From Legionellales bacterium (lineage in GTDB: Bacteria; Pseudomonadota; Gammaproteobacteria; Comchoanobacterales; Comchoanobacteraceae): a DNA stretch of 33,618 nucleotides. Position 1 is the first letter of the stretch. Each line of letters starts with the position of its first letter. The stretch lies in assembly GCA_002690495.1 (NCBI GenBank), contig NZEV01000021.1:1-33618 (forward strand), given 5' to 3'. A program made the position numbers and the translations under genes. Positions 1 through 8,286 of the stretch are shown in pieces. The notes beneath the pieces were generated by a model. The model did not search any database and was not told where the DNA came from. It was given only the letters and a program-made list of their open reading frames with translations.

Positions 1-1092
1 GATAAATAATTCTTTAGCTTTCTCCTCAATAGTGCCTCTATTCTTCTTATCAACCATGTCAATAAAATCAATGACAACAATGCCACCAATATCTCTAATT
101 TTCAACTGATGTGCAATAGCAGTCACAGCCTCTAAATTTGTATGTAATGCGGTGGACTCAATATCACCACTCTTAGTAGATTTAGCCGAGTTAATATCAA
201 TAGCTGTTAATGCTTCAGTCGTATCAATAATAATTTCGCCACCTGAAGGTAATTTGATATGTCTTTCATAAATATCTTTAATTTGATCATCAATATCATA
301 CTGAGCAAATAAAGGTAAACTAGAGGTGTTATGCTCAATTGCGTCGACTAAATTTGGTCTGATTCTTTCAATAAAAGATTTAATTTGATTATATGCCTCT
401 TGAGTATCAACAATGATTTTTTCAGTTTCAACTTTAAGATTATCCCTGAGTACTCTAATAATAGGGTTAGCTTCTTGAAAGATCAAACAAGGTGCAGCGT
501 TTTGATGACTAGAGGCTAATACACTTTCCCAGTGATTTTTAAGTGCATTATAATCCCAAGATAAATCTTCTTTAGTTTTTCCAATACCAGCGGTTCTTAC
601 AATAATTCCAGAGCCACTTTCTATATCAAGTGAATCAAGAATAGATTTAAGCTCAGCTCTCTCTTTGTGTTCTGCTTGTTTAGATATAGCGCTACTTTTA
701 CTACTGTAGGGCATATATACAAGATATGTGCCAGCTAGTGAAATATACGTAGTTAATGCAGCACCTTTTTCGCCACGTTCATCTTTCTCAACTTGCACTA
801 AAATTTTCTGGCCCAGCTGTATGGCACTCATATCAAATTTACCGTTTTCGTCTTTTGGTAAGTATCCTTTATGGATCTCCTTGAGTGGTAAAAATCCATT
901 TTTAGATTGACCATAATCAACAAATACAGCATTTAGACTCGATTCAATTTTTACTATTTTAGCATTGTAAATATTGCCCTTATTGCGATTGTTATTTGCA
1001 ATCTCAATTTCTAAATCATAAAGTTTTCCATCTCGCAATGACGCAATTCTAAGCTCTTCAGGCCATTGTGCATTAATATATATTGTTTCCAT
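1..1092 (-). CDS. rne: Ribonuclease E, N-terminal part (cut by window edge)
   Basis: Endoribonuclease of mRNA decay and rRNA/tRNA processing. The gene runs off the left edge, so 364 codons are visible. Reading leftward from the ATG at 1092-1090, the protein opens METIYINAQWPEELR, like E. coli RNase E. It continues into the S1 domain (about residues 37-125, including NIYNAKIVKIE and ERGEKGAALTT), the 5'-sensor/RNase H-like part (VRTAGIGK at 166-172) and the DNase I-like catalytic domain. The two metal-binding aspartates are present as AIDINSA (D299) and VIDFIDM (D342). The C-terminal degradosome scaffold lies outside, so RNase G cannot be formally excluded. Divergence from rluC is the classic rne/rluC arrangement and favours rne. 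Confidence 0.95.
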   Translation of the reverse strand, partial: METIYINAQWPEELRIASLRDGKLYDLEIEIANNNRNKGNIYNAKIVKIESSLNAVFVDYGQSKNGFLPLKEIHKGYLPKDENGKFDMSAIQLGQKILVQVEKDERGEKGAALTTYISLAGTYLVYMPYSSKSSAISKQAEHKERAELKSILDSLDIESGSGIIVRTAGIGKTKEDLSWDYNALKNHWESVLASSHQNAAPCLIFQEANPIIRVLRDNLKVETEKIIVDTQEAYNQIKSFIERIRPNLVDAIEHNTSSLPLFAQYDIDDQIKDIYERHIKLPSGGEIIIDTTEALTAIDINSAKSTKSGDIESTALHTNLEAVTAIAHQLKIRDIGGIVVIDFIDMVDKKNRGTIEEKAKELFI

Positions 1093-1157
1093 AATAAATT
1101 CGTTTCTCTAAAATTGTTAATCATAAATTCTCTAATACCATAAAAAATTAAAATAGG

Positions 1158-1163
1158 TATAAT
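1158..1163 (+). promoter_or_regulatory. Possible -10 element for rluC in the rne/rluC divergent gap
   Basis: The 117-base gap between the divergent rne and rluC starts contains a perfect TATAAT 46 bases before the rluC ATG. No convincing TTGACA-like -35 lies 16-18 bases upstream, so this is only a candidate. The rest of the gap is AT-rich with no clear hairpin. The long structured leader that autoregulates E. coli rne would not fit in this short space. Confidence 0.3.
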
Positions 1164-1209
1164 GTTTAATAATACGTTAATTCGTTTCAGAAAACCATGG
1201 TCTTTGTGA

Positions 1210-2064
1210 ATGAAATTTTTAAAAATTGATAACAAAAATTCAAATTCTAGATTAGATAAATATTTATACCGATTATATCCAGGTGTTCCTAAAAGTCTTT
1301 TTTTTAAATTGATCAGAAAAGGAGTTATAAAAGTCAATCGTAAAAAGACGTCTCCTCAATATCTCCTTCAGACTAATGATGAAGTAAAGGTCCCTGAGAT
1401 ATCTTTATCACCACAACCTGAAAAAAACATCAGTCAGCAGATTCATCTTAAAACACTTTATCGTGATGATGATTTAATCATTATTGATAAGCCTGTGGGT
1501 ATTGCCGTTCAAGGCGGCACCAAGCAAAAGTTTAATGTCATTGATCAAGCAGAGCATCAATTTAATTTGAAAATATATCCTGTTCATCGTTTAGATAAAG
1601 AGACATCGGGCTGTTTGATTTTTGCGCTCAATTACAATGCTGCGAGAGATATATCAGAACAGTTTAGTCAAAATATAATTAAAAAAAAGTATTATGCTGT
1701 GACCGTAGGCGTACCAAGTTGGCAAACGATCACAATCGATAGGCCGATCATACAAAAGAATAGAACTGGAATAGACACTTTATCTGCAATTACAAAATGT
1801 CGTAAGATTAGTCAATCCCAAGAATATAGCTTATTACAAGTTGAACCACTAACAGGAAGAAAACATCAGATTAGAATTCACCTATCACAATTAGGGTTCC
1901 CAATATTAGGTGATGTAAAATACTCCAAAACAAAAGTGACGGATATTGAAAGAATGTATTTGCACGCAAGTATGATCGCATTTTCTCACCCATCAACACG
2001 TCAAAAGATGTCTTTTGTGGCCGCTAGTCCAAAATCTTTCTCAGCACTCTTTGAAAATCATTGA
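1210..2064 (+). CDS. rluC: 23S rRNA pseudouridine synthase RluC
   Basis: RluA-family pseudouridine synthase of 284 residues. In E. coli RluC isomerises U955, U2504 and U2580 of 23S rRNA. An S4 RNA-binding domain spans about residues 12-62 (SRLDKYLYRL...VNRKK). The catalytic domain follows, with LIIIDKPVGIAV and the signature HRLDKETSG at 126-134; D129 is the catalytic aspartate. The RKHQIRIHL motif (about residue 216 on) completes the fold. RluC rather than RluD is chosen from its position next to divergent rne. No strong ribosome binding site precedes the ATG. The maf and yceD genes that usually follow rluC are absent; rpmF comes next after 57 bases. Confidence 0.93.
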   Translation: MKFLKIDNKNSNSRLDKYLYRLYPGVPKSLFFKLIRKGVIKVNRKKTSPQYLLQTNDEVKVPEISLSPQPEKNISQQIHLKTLYRDDDLIIIDKPVGIAVQGGTKQKFNVIDQAEHQFNLKIYPVHRLDKETSGCLIFALNYNAARDISEQFSQNIIKKKYYAVTVGVPSWQTITIDRPIIQKNRTGIDTLSAITKCRKISQSQEYSLLQVEPLTGRKHQIRIHLSQLGFPILGDVKYSKTKVTDIERMYLHASMIAFSHPSTRQKMSFVAASPKSFSALFENH

Positions 2065-2121
2065 TACTAGACTTTTAAATTATAAATTGTCATAATAGAA
2101 AATTGTTTAAAGGTAAGTATT

Positions 2122-2307
2122 ATGGCAGTACAAAAGAGTAGGGTCACCCCATCAAGAAGAGGCATGAGACGTGCTAATACTAAAATAGATAATCCCACCT
2201 TGGCGATTGATCACGAAACAGGTGAAACACATAGAAGACATCATGTTACTCAAAATGGTTATTACAGAGGAAAGAAGATTCTTAATTCTGTTAACGACAA
2301 TGGATAA
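2122..2307 (+). CDS. rpmF: 50S ribosomal protein L32
   Basis: A 61-residue ribosomal protein opening MAVQKSRVTPSRRGMRR, the usual bL32 N-terminus, and basic throughout. It has no cysteines, so it is the zinc-free form of L32. AAGGT about 6 bases before the ATG is a plausible ribosome binding site. Its stop codon directly abuts the plsX ATG (TAAATG), so rpmF and plsX are probably co-transcribed and translationally coupled, as in the conserved rpmF-plsX-fab cluster. The DUF177 gene yceD that normally precedes rpmF is missing. Confidence 0.96.
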   Translation: MAVQKSRVTPSRRGMRRANTKIDNPTLAIDHETGETHRRHHVTQNGYYRGKKILNSVNDNG

Positions 2308-3333
2308 ATGAGTAAGCACGTTACTTTAGCCGTTGATGCAATGGGCGGTGATTTCGGCCCTGAAACTACAGTCATTGCATCAATAAAATACGTTAAAGAT
2401 CACCCTGATGTTTCAATCATCCTTTATGGTGATGAACAGATTATATGGAAATATTTAGATTCAAATCATCCTCGAATTCGAATTCACCATTGTGAAACAT
2501 CGGTAAAAATGTCTGATGGGCTGATTGCAACATTTAAGAGATATCTTAAATCTTCATTAGGCCAGTCAATTCAAGCACAAATCAATAAGAATGCTGATGC
2601 AACTATTAGTGCCGCCAACACAGGTGCGTTAATGGCTGTTGCAAAGAAAATTTTAAAAACTCTGTCTGGCATTGACAGACCGGCTATCATCTCAAGTTTT
2701 CCAACTAAGAAAAGTAAAAATACATGGCTTCTTGATTTGGGAGCAAATATTGAATGTGATATTTTAAACATGATGCAATTTGCACTTATGGGCACATACG
2801 TTGCAATTGGACAGGGTATTTCATTACCTCGTGTTGCAATACTCAATATCGGACATGAACGAAATAAAGGTAATCAATTAATTAAAAAAAGTGATGTTTT
2901 ATTTCAAAAACTACCCATTAATTACATTGGATATATTGAACCCACTCAGATTTATAGTGATATTGCAGATGTAGTCGTATGTGATGGTTTTTCAGGAAAT
3001 ATTCTTCTAAAGTCCTGCGAAGGCACTTCGAAATTTTTAAAATTTGTTTATAGTGAAATGTTTAAATCCTCTTTTGTTGGCTCAATAGTTGGGTATTTTA
3101 TGAAAACACAACTCAAATCCAGATTGAGATTTATCGATCCAAAATTTAGAAATGGTGCTATGCTCATTGGTTTAAACGGCATTGTTGTTAAAAGTCACGG
3201 CGCTGCTTGTGCAGAAGCCTTCTATAATGCGATTCAATTAGCACATCAAACAATATCAGGGCCAGAGCATTTTTCATTTGAACAATATTACCAATCAACC
3301 TATCGAGAATTGCATGACTTACTCAAGGATTAA
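2308..3333 (+). CDS. plsX: Phosphate acyltransferase PlsX
   Basis: Converts acyl-ACP and phosphate into acyl-phosphate, the acyl donor for PlsY in phospholipid synthesis; peripheral membrane enzyme. At 341 residues it is close to the usual length. Family motifs are clear: AVDAMGGDFGPE at the N-terminus, SAANTGALMA about residue 97, WLLDLGANIECD about residue 143, and DVVVCDGFSGN near residue 225. The start abuts the rpmF stop with no spacer, and the 3' end overlaps fabH by 20 bases. Both junctions indicate one operon and coupled translation. Confidence 0.96.
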   Translation: MSKHVTLAVDAMGGDFGPETTVIASIKYVKDHPDVSIILYGDEQIIWKYLDSNHPRIRIHHCETSVKMSDGLIATFKRYLKSSLGQSIQAQINKNADATISAANTGALMAVAKKILKTLSGIDRPAIISSFPTKKSKNTWLLDLGANIECDILNMMQFALMGTYVAIGQGISLPRVAILNIGHERNKGNQLIKKSDVLFQKLPINYIGYIEPTQIYSDIADVVVCDGFSGNILLKSCEGTSKFLKFVYSEMFKSSFVGSIVGYFMKTQLKSRLRFIDPKFRNGAMLIGLNGIVVKSHGAACAEAFYNAIQLAHQTISGPEHFSFEQYYQSTYRELHDLLKD

Positions 3334-4225
3334 AAGTCATTCTAGTTATTTACCAAAAAAAATCCTCTATAATCAGGACGTTGAGAAGTTAGTTGATACA
3401 ACAGATGAATGGATTCAACAAAGAACGGGGATTAAGCAAAGACATATCGCAGGTCTTGATGAATCTCCTCTTGACCTTGCTTTTAATGCATCAAAATCTA
3501 TAGTCGAAGATGTGGATGCAATAATAGTTGCTTCATTTTCACAAGATCATAAGATGCCTAGTCTTGCATGTGAATTAGCTAATAGATTAGAACTATATGA
3601 TATCCCTGCATTTGATTTAAATGCCGCATGTACAGGCTTCTTATTCTCCTTGATTACAGCACATCAATTCATTGCAAACCAAACTTTTAAAAAGATATTA
3701 GTTGTCGGTGTAGATAAAAACTCCTCACACATCGATTGGACAGATAGAAGTACATGTTTACTTTTTGGAGATGGTGCTGGTGCAATGATATTAGAGGCCT
3801 TTGAAACACCTGGGATGATTCTTTCTGAAATTGGCGGTAACAACCGGCATGTTGATTTATTAAAAACAGATCGACTTTCATTCGATCAAGAATACATTCA
3901 AATGTCTGGAAAATCTGTATTTAAAATAGCTGTCCAAAAGGGCATTGCATTGCTAAATAGTGTTTTGAATCAAGGATATCAAGTTGATTGGATTATCATG
4001 CATCAGGCAAATTATAGAATCATTAAGTCTATTGCTGATGCAGTTGATATTCCATTTGATCAGTGTATTGTCACCGTTGATCAACATGCTAATACCTCAG
4101 CAGCTTCAATACCATTAGCATTTGATGAAGGAATTCGGAGTGGGAAGATTAAACGAGGAGATCATCTTTATTTTCTTGCATTTGGTGCTGGATTTACATT
4201 TGCACATACACTTATAAAATATTAG
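3314..4225 (+). CDS. fabH: 3-oxoacyl-ACP synthase III (KASIII)
   Basis: Starts fatty-acid synthesis by condensing acetyl-CoA with malonyl-ACP. The frame is open to an ATG at 3278, but alignment with known FabH N-termini (YTKIIGTGSYLPE type) fits MTYSRIKSHSSYLPKK, so the ATG at 3314 is chosen, with a GAG about 7 bases upstream. This gives 303 residues. The thiolase-fold triad is complete: Cys106 (NAACTG), His230 (MHQANYR) and Asn260 (HANTSAAS). About six residues are missing near position 65-70 relative to E. coli FabH. The gene overlaps plsX by 20 bases and is followed directly by fabG. The fabD gene usually found between fabH and fabG is absent. Confidence 0.95.
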   Translation: MTYSRIKSHSSYLPKKILYNQDVEKLVDTTDEWIQQRTGIKQRHIAGLDESPLDLAFNASKSIVEDVDAIIVASFSQDHKMPSLACELANRLELYDIPAFDLNAACTGFLFSLITAHQFIANQTFKKILVVGVDKNSSHIDWTDRSTCLLFGDGAGAMILEAFETPGMILSEIGGNNRHVDLLKTDRLSFDQEYIQMSGKSVFKIAVQKGIALLNSVLNQGYQVDWIIMHQANYRIIKSIADAVDIPFDQCIVTVDQHANTSAASIPLAFDEGIRSGKIKRGDHLYFLAFGAGFTFAHTLIKY

Positions 4226-4232
4226 AGGGTCG

Positions 4233-4973
4233 ATGATGAAAAAAATGGTATTTATTTCTGGTTCTTCACGTGGTATTGGTTTATCAATACTTAAAAAACT
4301 ACTTAAAGAAAATTATATAGTAATTGGTACCTCTACCTCAGATAAAGGTAAACAATTGATTGATAAGACCATTCAGGAATCCGGTGGTGAGGGAATAGGG
4401 CTAGTTGGTGATTTACGTAATGGATCAGAAACAGTAAAAAAATGGGTTGAGGAAATCAATGCGCATTTTGGGTGTTTGCCCGATATACTAGTAGCTAATG
4501 CGGGTATTACAGACGACCAACTAACATTGAGAATGAAAGAATCCCAGTGGGTTGATGTGATAAATATTAATTTAACTGGATCTTTTTTATTAAGCCAAGC
4601 ATTCTTAAGGAATATGGTCAAAAGAAAATGGGGGAGATTTATTTTTTTAGGATCAGTCTCTGCTTTTGGCAACCCTGGTCAAATCAACTATGCTGCTAGT
4701 AAAGCTGGTATTGCTGGATTATCTCGTACATTAGCCATTGAATATGGCTCTAGAAACATCACATCTAATGTGATCGCCCCAGGCTTTATTCAAACTGATA
4801 TGACAGATACAATATCAGAGGATCACAGCAAACAATTACTCAATAAAATTCCATTAGGTCGATACGGTCGCTCCGATGAAGTTGCTGAACTTGTTTCATT
4901 TTTAGCAAGTGAGAATGCTGATTATATCTCTGGACAAACAATTCAGATTAATGGCGCAATGATCACAAGCTAA
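4233..4973 (+). CDS. fabG: 3-oxoacyl-ACP reductase FabG
   Basis: NADPH-dependent reductase of the elongation cycle; short-chain dehydrogenase of 246 residues. The cofactor motif is SGSSRGIG (9-16) and NAG is at 89-91. The catalytic residues are visible: Ser141 (LGSVSAFG), Tyr153 and Lys157 (YAASK), with PGFIQTDM downstream. GAGGG at 4225-4229 is only 3 bases from the first ATG but 6 from the second (4236), so the protein may begin two codons' worth of choice later, at MKKMVF. It sits 7 bases after fabH and 54 before acpP, in the fab operon. Confidence 0.95.
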   Translation: MMKKMVFISGSSRGIGLSILKKLLKENYIVIGTSTSDKGKQLIDKTIQESGGEGIGLVGDLRNGSETVKKWVEEINAHFGCLPDILVANAGITDDQLTLRMKESQWVDVININLTGSFLLSQAFLRNMVKRKWGRFIFLGSVSAFGNPGQINYAASKAGIAGLSRTLAIEYGSRNITSNVIAPGFIQTDMTDTISEDHSKQLLNKIPLGRYGRSDEVAELVSFLASENADYISGQTIQINGAMITS

Positions 4974-5014
4974 AGCTTGCATTATTGAATATATTGATTA
5001 AAATAAACCTGTAC

Positions 5015-5022
5015 AAAGGAGA
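5015..5022 (+). promoter_or_regulatory. Strong ribosome binding site of acpP
   Basis: AAAGGAGA ends six bases before the acpP ATG and is one of the best Shine-Dalgarno matches in the window. It fits the very high expression expected of acyl carrier protein. Most neighbouring genes rely on stop/start overlap instead. The 54-base gap between fabG and acpP is otherwise AT-rich and may also hold a promoter, but I see no clear one. Confidence 0.6.
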
Positions 5023-5027
5023 TATTT

Positions 5028-5279
5028 ATGTCAGAGCCCACATTAGATAGGATTAAAAAAATTGTTGTTGAACAACTTGGTATTGAAGAGTCAGTAGTGA
5101 CTTCAGGTGCTTCTTTCCAAAACGATTTAGGTGCAGATTCACTTGATACTGTAGAATTAATTATGGCATTTGAAGAAGAATTTGGAATCAATATTCCTGA
5201 AGAAGATGCTGAAAAGATCATTACTATTGGTGATGCAATTCGCTACATTGAGAAACAGACTGATACGGCAAATAATTAG
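5028..5279 (+). CDS. acpP: Acyl carrier protein
   Basis: Carries the growing acyl chain on a 4'-phosphopantetheine arm. It has 83 residues, acidic, with the family's four-helix layout. The phosphopantetheine attachment serine is Ser38 in [11 protein letters not shown]. The acidic recognition helix ([19 protein letters not shown]) follows. The stop overlaps the GTG start of fabF (TAGTG), so the synthase and its carrier are probably translated together. The C-terminus is a few residues longer than E. coli AcpP. Confidence 0.97.
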   Translation: MSEPTLDRIKKIVVEQLGIEESVVTSGASFQNDLGADSLDTVELIMAFEEEFGINIPEEDAEKIITIGDAIRYIEKQTDTANN

Positions 5280-6505
5280 TGTCCAAAAAAGTTGTTGTCA
5301 CTGCAATGGGGGCAGTTTCCCCAATTGGTTCAGATTTAAAAACAATTTGGCATAATGTATCGTCTGGAAATTCTGGTATTACGAAAGTTAATGATGAGTT
5401 TACTTACGATACATCTAGCAAGATCTGTGGTTACGTCAAAGATATTGGTTCGTTTGAAGTTGATAAGCAGCTAAAACGATGTGATCCTTTTATACAATAT
5501 GCTGTTTGGTCAGCAGAACAATGTTTACAAACAATTAATACGGAACAACTTGATCCTGCGCGATCTGGAGTGGTTATTGGATCTGGAATAGGTGGTTTAC
5601 ACAATATTGAACTTAACTACCAGCGGGCTTTAGTCAATCCAAAGAAAATTTCTCCTTTTTTTCTACCCTGTTCACTTTCAAATATGGCTGCTGGGCTAGT
5701 GTCAATGAGATATCAACTTAAGGGTCCTTCTTTATGCATTTCATCCGCATGTGCAAGCGGAGTTCACGCAATCATCGTTGCAGCACAGATGATTTCTACG
5801 GGAGTCGCTGATTTTATGATTGCAGGTGGATCAGAAAAAGCCAGCGACCTTCTCGGCATAGGTGGATTTAGCTCAATGAGAGCATTATCTACAAGAAATG
5901 ACGAACCAACCAAGGCATCACGTCCATGGGACCAGAATAGAGATGGATTTGTATTAAGTGATGGTGCCGCTATTATTGCCATTGAATCAGAAGAACACGC
6001 CATTCATCGTGGCGCAACCATTATTGCAGAAATTGCTGGTTATGGAATGACATCTGATGCTTTTCATATCACACAACCTGATCCTGAAGGTGAAGGTGGC
6101 AAACGTGCTATGGAGTTGGCCATACAACATGCAAAAATAGATAAATCCGAAATAGGTTATATTAATGCACATGCAACATCGACACCACTTGGAGATAAAA
6201 TTGAGCCTAATGCCATTAAAGCATGCTTTAAGGATTACTCTAAGTCTCTTCTTGTCAGCTCAACGAAATCAACACATGGTCACTTATTAGGTGCAGCTGG
6301 TGCTTTTGAATCAATTATCACCATTCAAAGTCTTCAACATCAGATAGCACCACCCACAATCAATCTTGATAATCCAGATCCTGATATTGACCTTAACCTA
6401 GTACCTAATGAAGCTCAGCAGTTAAATACAGAATATGCATTGTGTAATTCTTTTGGGTTTGGTGGCACTAATGCCTCAATTATTTTTAAAAAGTCGATTT
6501 CATGA
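5279..6505 (+). CDS. fabF: 3-oxoacyl-ACP synthase II (KASII)
   Basis: Elongating condensing enzyme of 408 residues that joins acyl-ACP and malonyl-ACP. It starts with GTG overlapping the acpP stop; the N-terminus SKKVVVTAMGAVSPIG matches the family exactly. The Cys-His-His set is intact: Cys158 (SSACASGVH), His298 (NAHATSTP) and His335 (GHLLGAAGA), with Lys330 just before. PPTINLDNPDP and the C-terminal NSFGFGGTNAS are further signatures. It overlaps the next gene by 4 bases (ATGA). FabF rather than FabB is chosen from sequence and from its position after acpP. Confidence 0.96.
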   Translation: MSKKVVVTAMGAVSPIGSDLKTIWHNVSSGNSGITKVNDEFTYDTSSKICGYVKDIGSFEVDKQLKRCDPFIQYAVWSAEQCLQTINTEQLDPARSGVVIGSGIGGLHNIELNYQRALVNPKKISPFFLPCSLSNMAAGLVSMRYQLKGPSLCISSACASGVHAIIVAAQMISTGVADFMIAGGSEKASDLLGIGGFSSMRALSTRNDEPTKASRPWDQNRDGFVLSDGAAIIAIESEEHAIHRGATIIAEIAGYGMTSDAFHITQPDPEGEGGKRAMELAIQHAKIDKSEIGYINAHATSTPLGDKIEPNAIKACFKDYSKSLLVSSTKSTHGHLLGAAGAFESIITIQSLQHQIAPPTINLDNPDPDIDLNLVPNEAQQLNTEYALCNSFGFGGTNASIIFKKSIS

Positions 6506-7338
6506 AAAAAATTAATTCCATCATTGATATTGAAAACCAATATGATCTAATACTTTGCGATATATGGGGTGTGCTTTTTGATGGAGATAGAATCTTTCCA
6601 GGCGTGCATGATGCTTTATCCAAGATTTCTAAAAAAGTATTTTTACTCACTAATTCTTCACAACGAGTGACTGTCCTCGAGGCGATGTTAAATAAACTCC
6701 AGATAGCTAGAAACACCCATTATCAATTACTGATTTCTTCTGGAGAATTTTTCTGTCAAAGTGTAATTCATCAAACACTTCCATTAAAACTACCTGCAAA
6801 GTATTTTTTCTTAGGTAAGAATCATCAAATCATTGCTAATCTACCAAATATAGAGCGCGTTCACAATCACCATGATGCGCAAATGCTCGTCCTAGCAGGT
6901 AACGTCTTATATAAAAATGAAATAGAGCAAATTAACCCTATTTTAGAAGATTGTGCGCAAAATCAACTACCACTATTTTGTTTAAACCCGGACATGATTT
7001 CAATGGATGCAGATAAAAGGCCAGTTGCATGTGATGGTCAAATTGCTAATCACTATCAGCAGAAATCAGGGCCTGTTATATACATGGGTAAACCAAATCA
7101 ACCAATCTATCAGTATGCTTTAAAAAATAGCATGATTCATCAACCAAAAGTCTTAATGATTGGTGACTCCTATTCTACAGATGGTTTAGGTGCTCTAAAT
7201 TCTCAGATTGATTTTGCACTTGTTTCATCAGGAGTTGAATATCATCATTGGCAAACAAACAATACAAATATGTCATTTGAACAGTGGATTCATCAACAAG
7301 GATACCAAGTAAAATGGCTGCTAGATTCCTTAAATTAA
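6502..7338 (+). CDS. HAD-superfamily (class IIA-like) hydrolase in the pabC position
   Basis: Protein of 278 residues resembling the HAD class IIA subgroup with a DxWG nucleophile motif. Motif I is LILCDIWGVLFDG (Asp20 nucleophile), motif II LLTNSS (about 48-53), motif III probably the lysine of MGKPNQPIY, and motif IV MIGDSYSTDGLGA. The usual second aspartate of DxD is a tryptophan (Trp22), as I recall for this subgroup, so how it does phosphatase chemistry is uncertain. Its substrate is unknown; a sugar or nucleotide phosphate is a guess. It overlaps fabF by 4 bases and mltG by 25, so it belongs to the operon. In many Gammaproteobacteria pabC occupies this place. Confidence 0.8.
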   Translation: MKKINSIIDIENQYDLILCDIWGVLFDGDRIFPGVHDALSKISKKVFLLTNSSQRVTVLEAMLNKLQIARNTHYQLLISSGEFFCQSVIHQTLPLKLPAKYFFLGKNHQIIANLPNIERVHNHHDAQMLVLAGNVLYKNEIEQINPILEDCAQNQLPLFCLNPDMISMDADKRPVACDGQIANHYQQKSGPVIYMGKPNQPIYQYALKNSMIHQPKVLMIGDSYSTDGLGALNSQIDFALVSSGVEYHHWQTNNTNMSFEQWIHQQGYQVKWLLDSLN

Positions 7339-8246
7339 ATTGTTTTTTAATATTTTTCACATGTTGTTTATGGTTCTTTTATTTTCAATTTAAAACTGTA
7401 CACATTGATCAAGAACAACTTTTTATGATCAAACAGGGAACACCTGCCTACAAAGTGGTGAATCAGCTGTATGATGATAAAATCATCTCACATAAGTACT
7501 TTGCTAATATATTAATTAAATTTGACTTTGTTGCTCGAAATATTAAACCAGGTTGTTATCATCTCACTAATACAGACGATTTATATTCTATTTTCTTCAA
7601 ATTCATTAGTGGAGATGCTCAGAAAATGGTCTTTAAAATCATACCAGGATTTAATGCAGAAGATGTGAAAAGCCTCATTGTGAAACATACAAAGATAAAT
7701 AATGACCATCCAGTCATTAAAGAGGGATCGTACTATCCTGATTCATATTTTTATGATTTAAATCAACCCGTATCTCAAATTCTTCATAGTGCCGAAGAGT
7801 CAATGAATAATAAAGTAAATTACTATTGGAAAAATCGTTTATTAGGTTTACCCCTACATAGCCCAAATGATTTAATTATTGTTGCATCACTTATAGAAAA
7901 AGAAAGTTCTGATCCGAATGAACGAAAGAAAATTGCTAGAGTCATTTATAATCGCCTTGATCAGAAAATTCCATTGCAGTTTTGCTCATCCATTTTATAT
8001 ATACTAAAAGAGAATAGACCTTTAAAATTTTCTGATTTAAAAATTGAAAGTCCATATAATACATATCGACACAAAGGTTTGCCCCCAAGTCCAATCTCAT
8101 ATCCGGATGAGTCGTCTTTAGAAGCTGCTGCTTTTCCTGATGATGGTGACCAAATTTATTTTGTATTACAACCAAATGGTGATCATTTCTTTACAAACGA
8201 TTTTGAGCAACATAAAAAAAATAAACATAGAACTAAAGAAAATTAA
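7314..8246 (+). CDS. mltG: Endolytic murein transglycosylase MltG
   Basis: Inner-membrane enzyme that cleaves nascent peptidoglycan strands and is thought to set glycan chain length. The ATG at 7314 is preferred over one at 7284 because it puts a basic start (MAARFLK) right before the single membrane helix (about 9-25); AAGGA lies 11 bases upstream. This gives 310 residues. A LysM-like region (about 35-110) precedes the YceG catalytic domain with IVASLIEKESSDPNERKKIA; the catalytic glutamate is in EKE (195-197). SPYNTY, GLPPSPI and AAAFPDD are also conserved. The normally conserved LQ(S/T)DPT stretch reads LQFCSSI here. Position before tmk is standard. Confidence 0.92.
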   Translation: MAARFLKLNCFLIFFTCCLWFFYFQFKTVHIDQEQLFMIKQGTPAYKVVNQLYDDKIISHKYFANILIKFDFVARNIKPGCYHLTNTDDLYSIFFKFISGDAQKMVFKIIPGFNAEDVKSLIVKHTKINNDHPVIKEGSYYPDSYFYDLNQPVSQILHSAEESMNNKVNYYWKNRLLGLPLHSPNDLIIVASLIEKESSDPNERKKIARVIYNRLDQKIPLQFCSSILYILKENRPLKFSDLKIESPYNTYRHKGLPPSPISYPDESSLEAAAFPDDGDQIYFVLQPNGDHFFTNDFEQHKKNKHRTKEN

Positions 8247-8286
8247 AACTTTATTTTCACTATAAAATGATTCAAGATGAATATAT

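Noticed and set aside
1011-1337. Minus-strand open frame of 108 codons spanning the rne/rluC gap
   Set aside because: Overlaps both real genes and reads rne in a wrong frame at its end; no family features.
2571-2846. Minus-strand open frame of 91 codons
   Set aside because: Lies fully inside plsX, has no recognisable protein features and is a frame shadow.
3278-3313. Longer fabH start giving 12 extra N-terminal residues
   Set aside because: The extra residues lie inside plsX and do not match any FabH N-terminus; MTYSRIKSHSSYLP aligns with the family start.
4966-4979. CAAGCT-AA-AGCTTG inverted repeat at the fabG stop as a terminator
   Set aside because: The loop of two bases is too small, the stem is six pairs and there is no U-tract.
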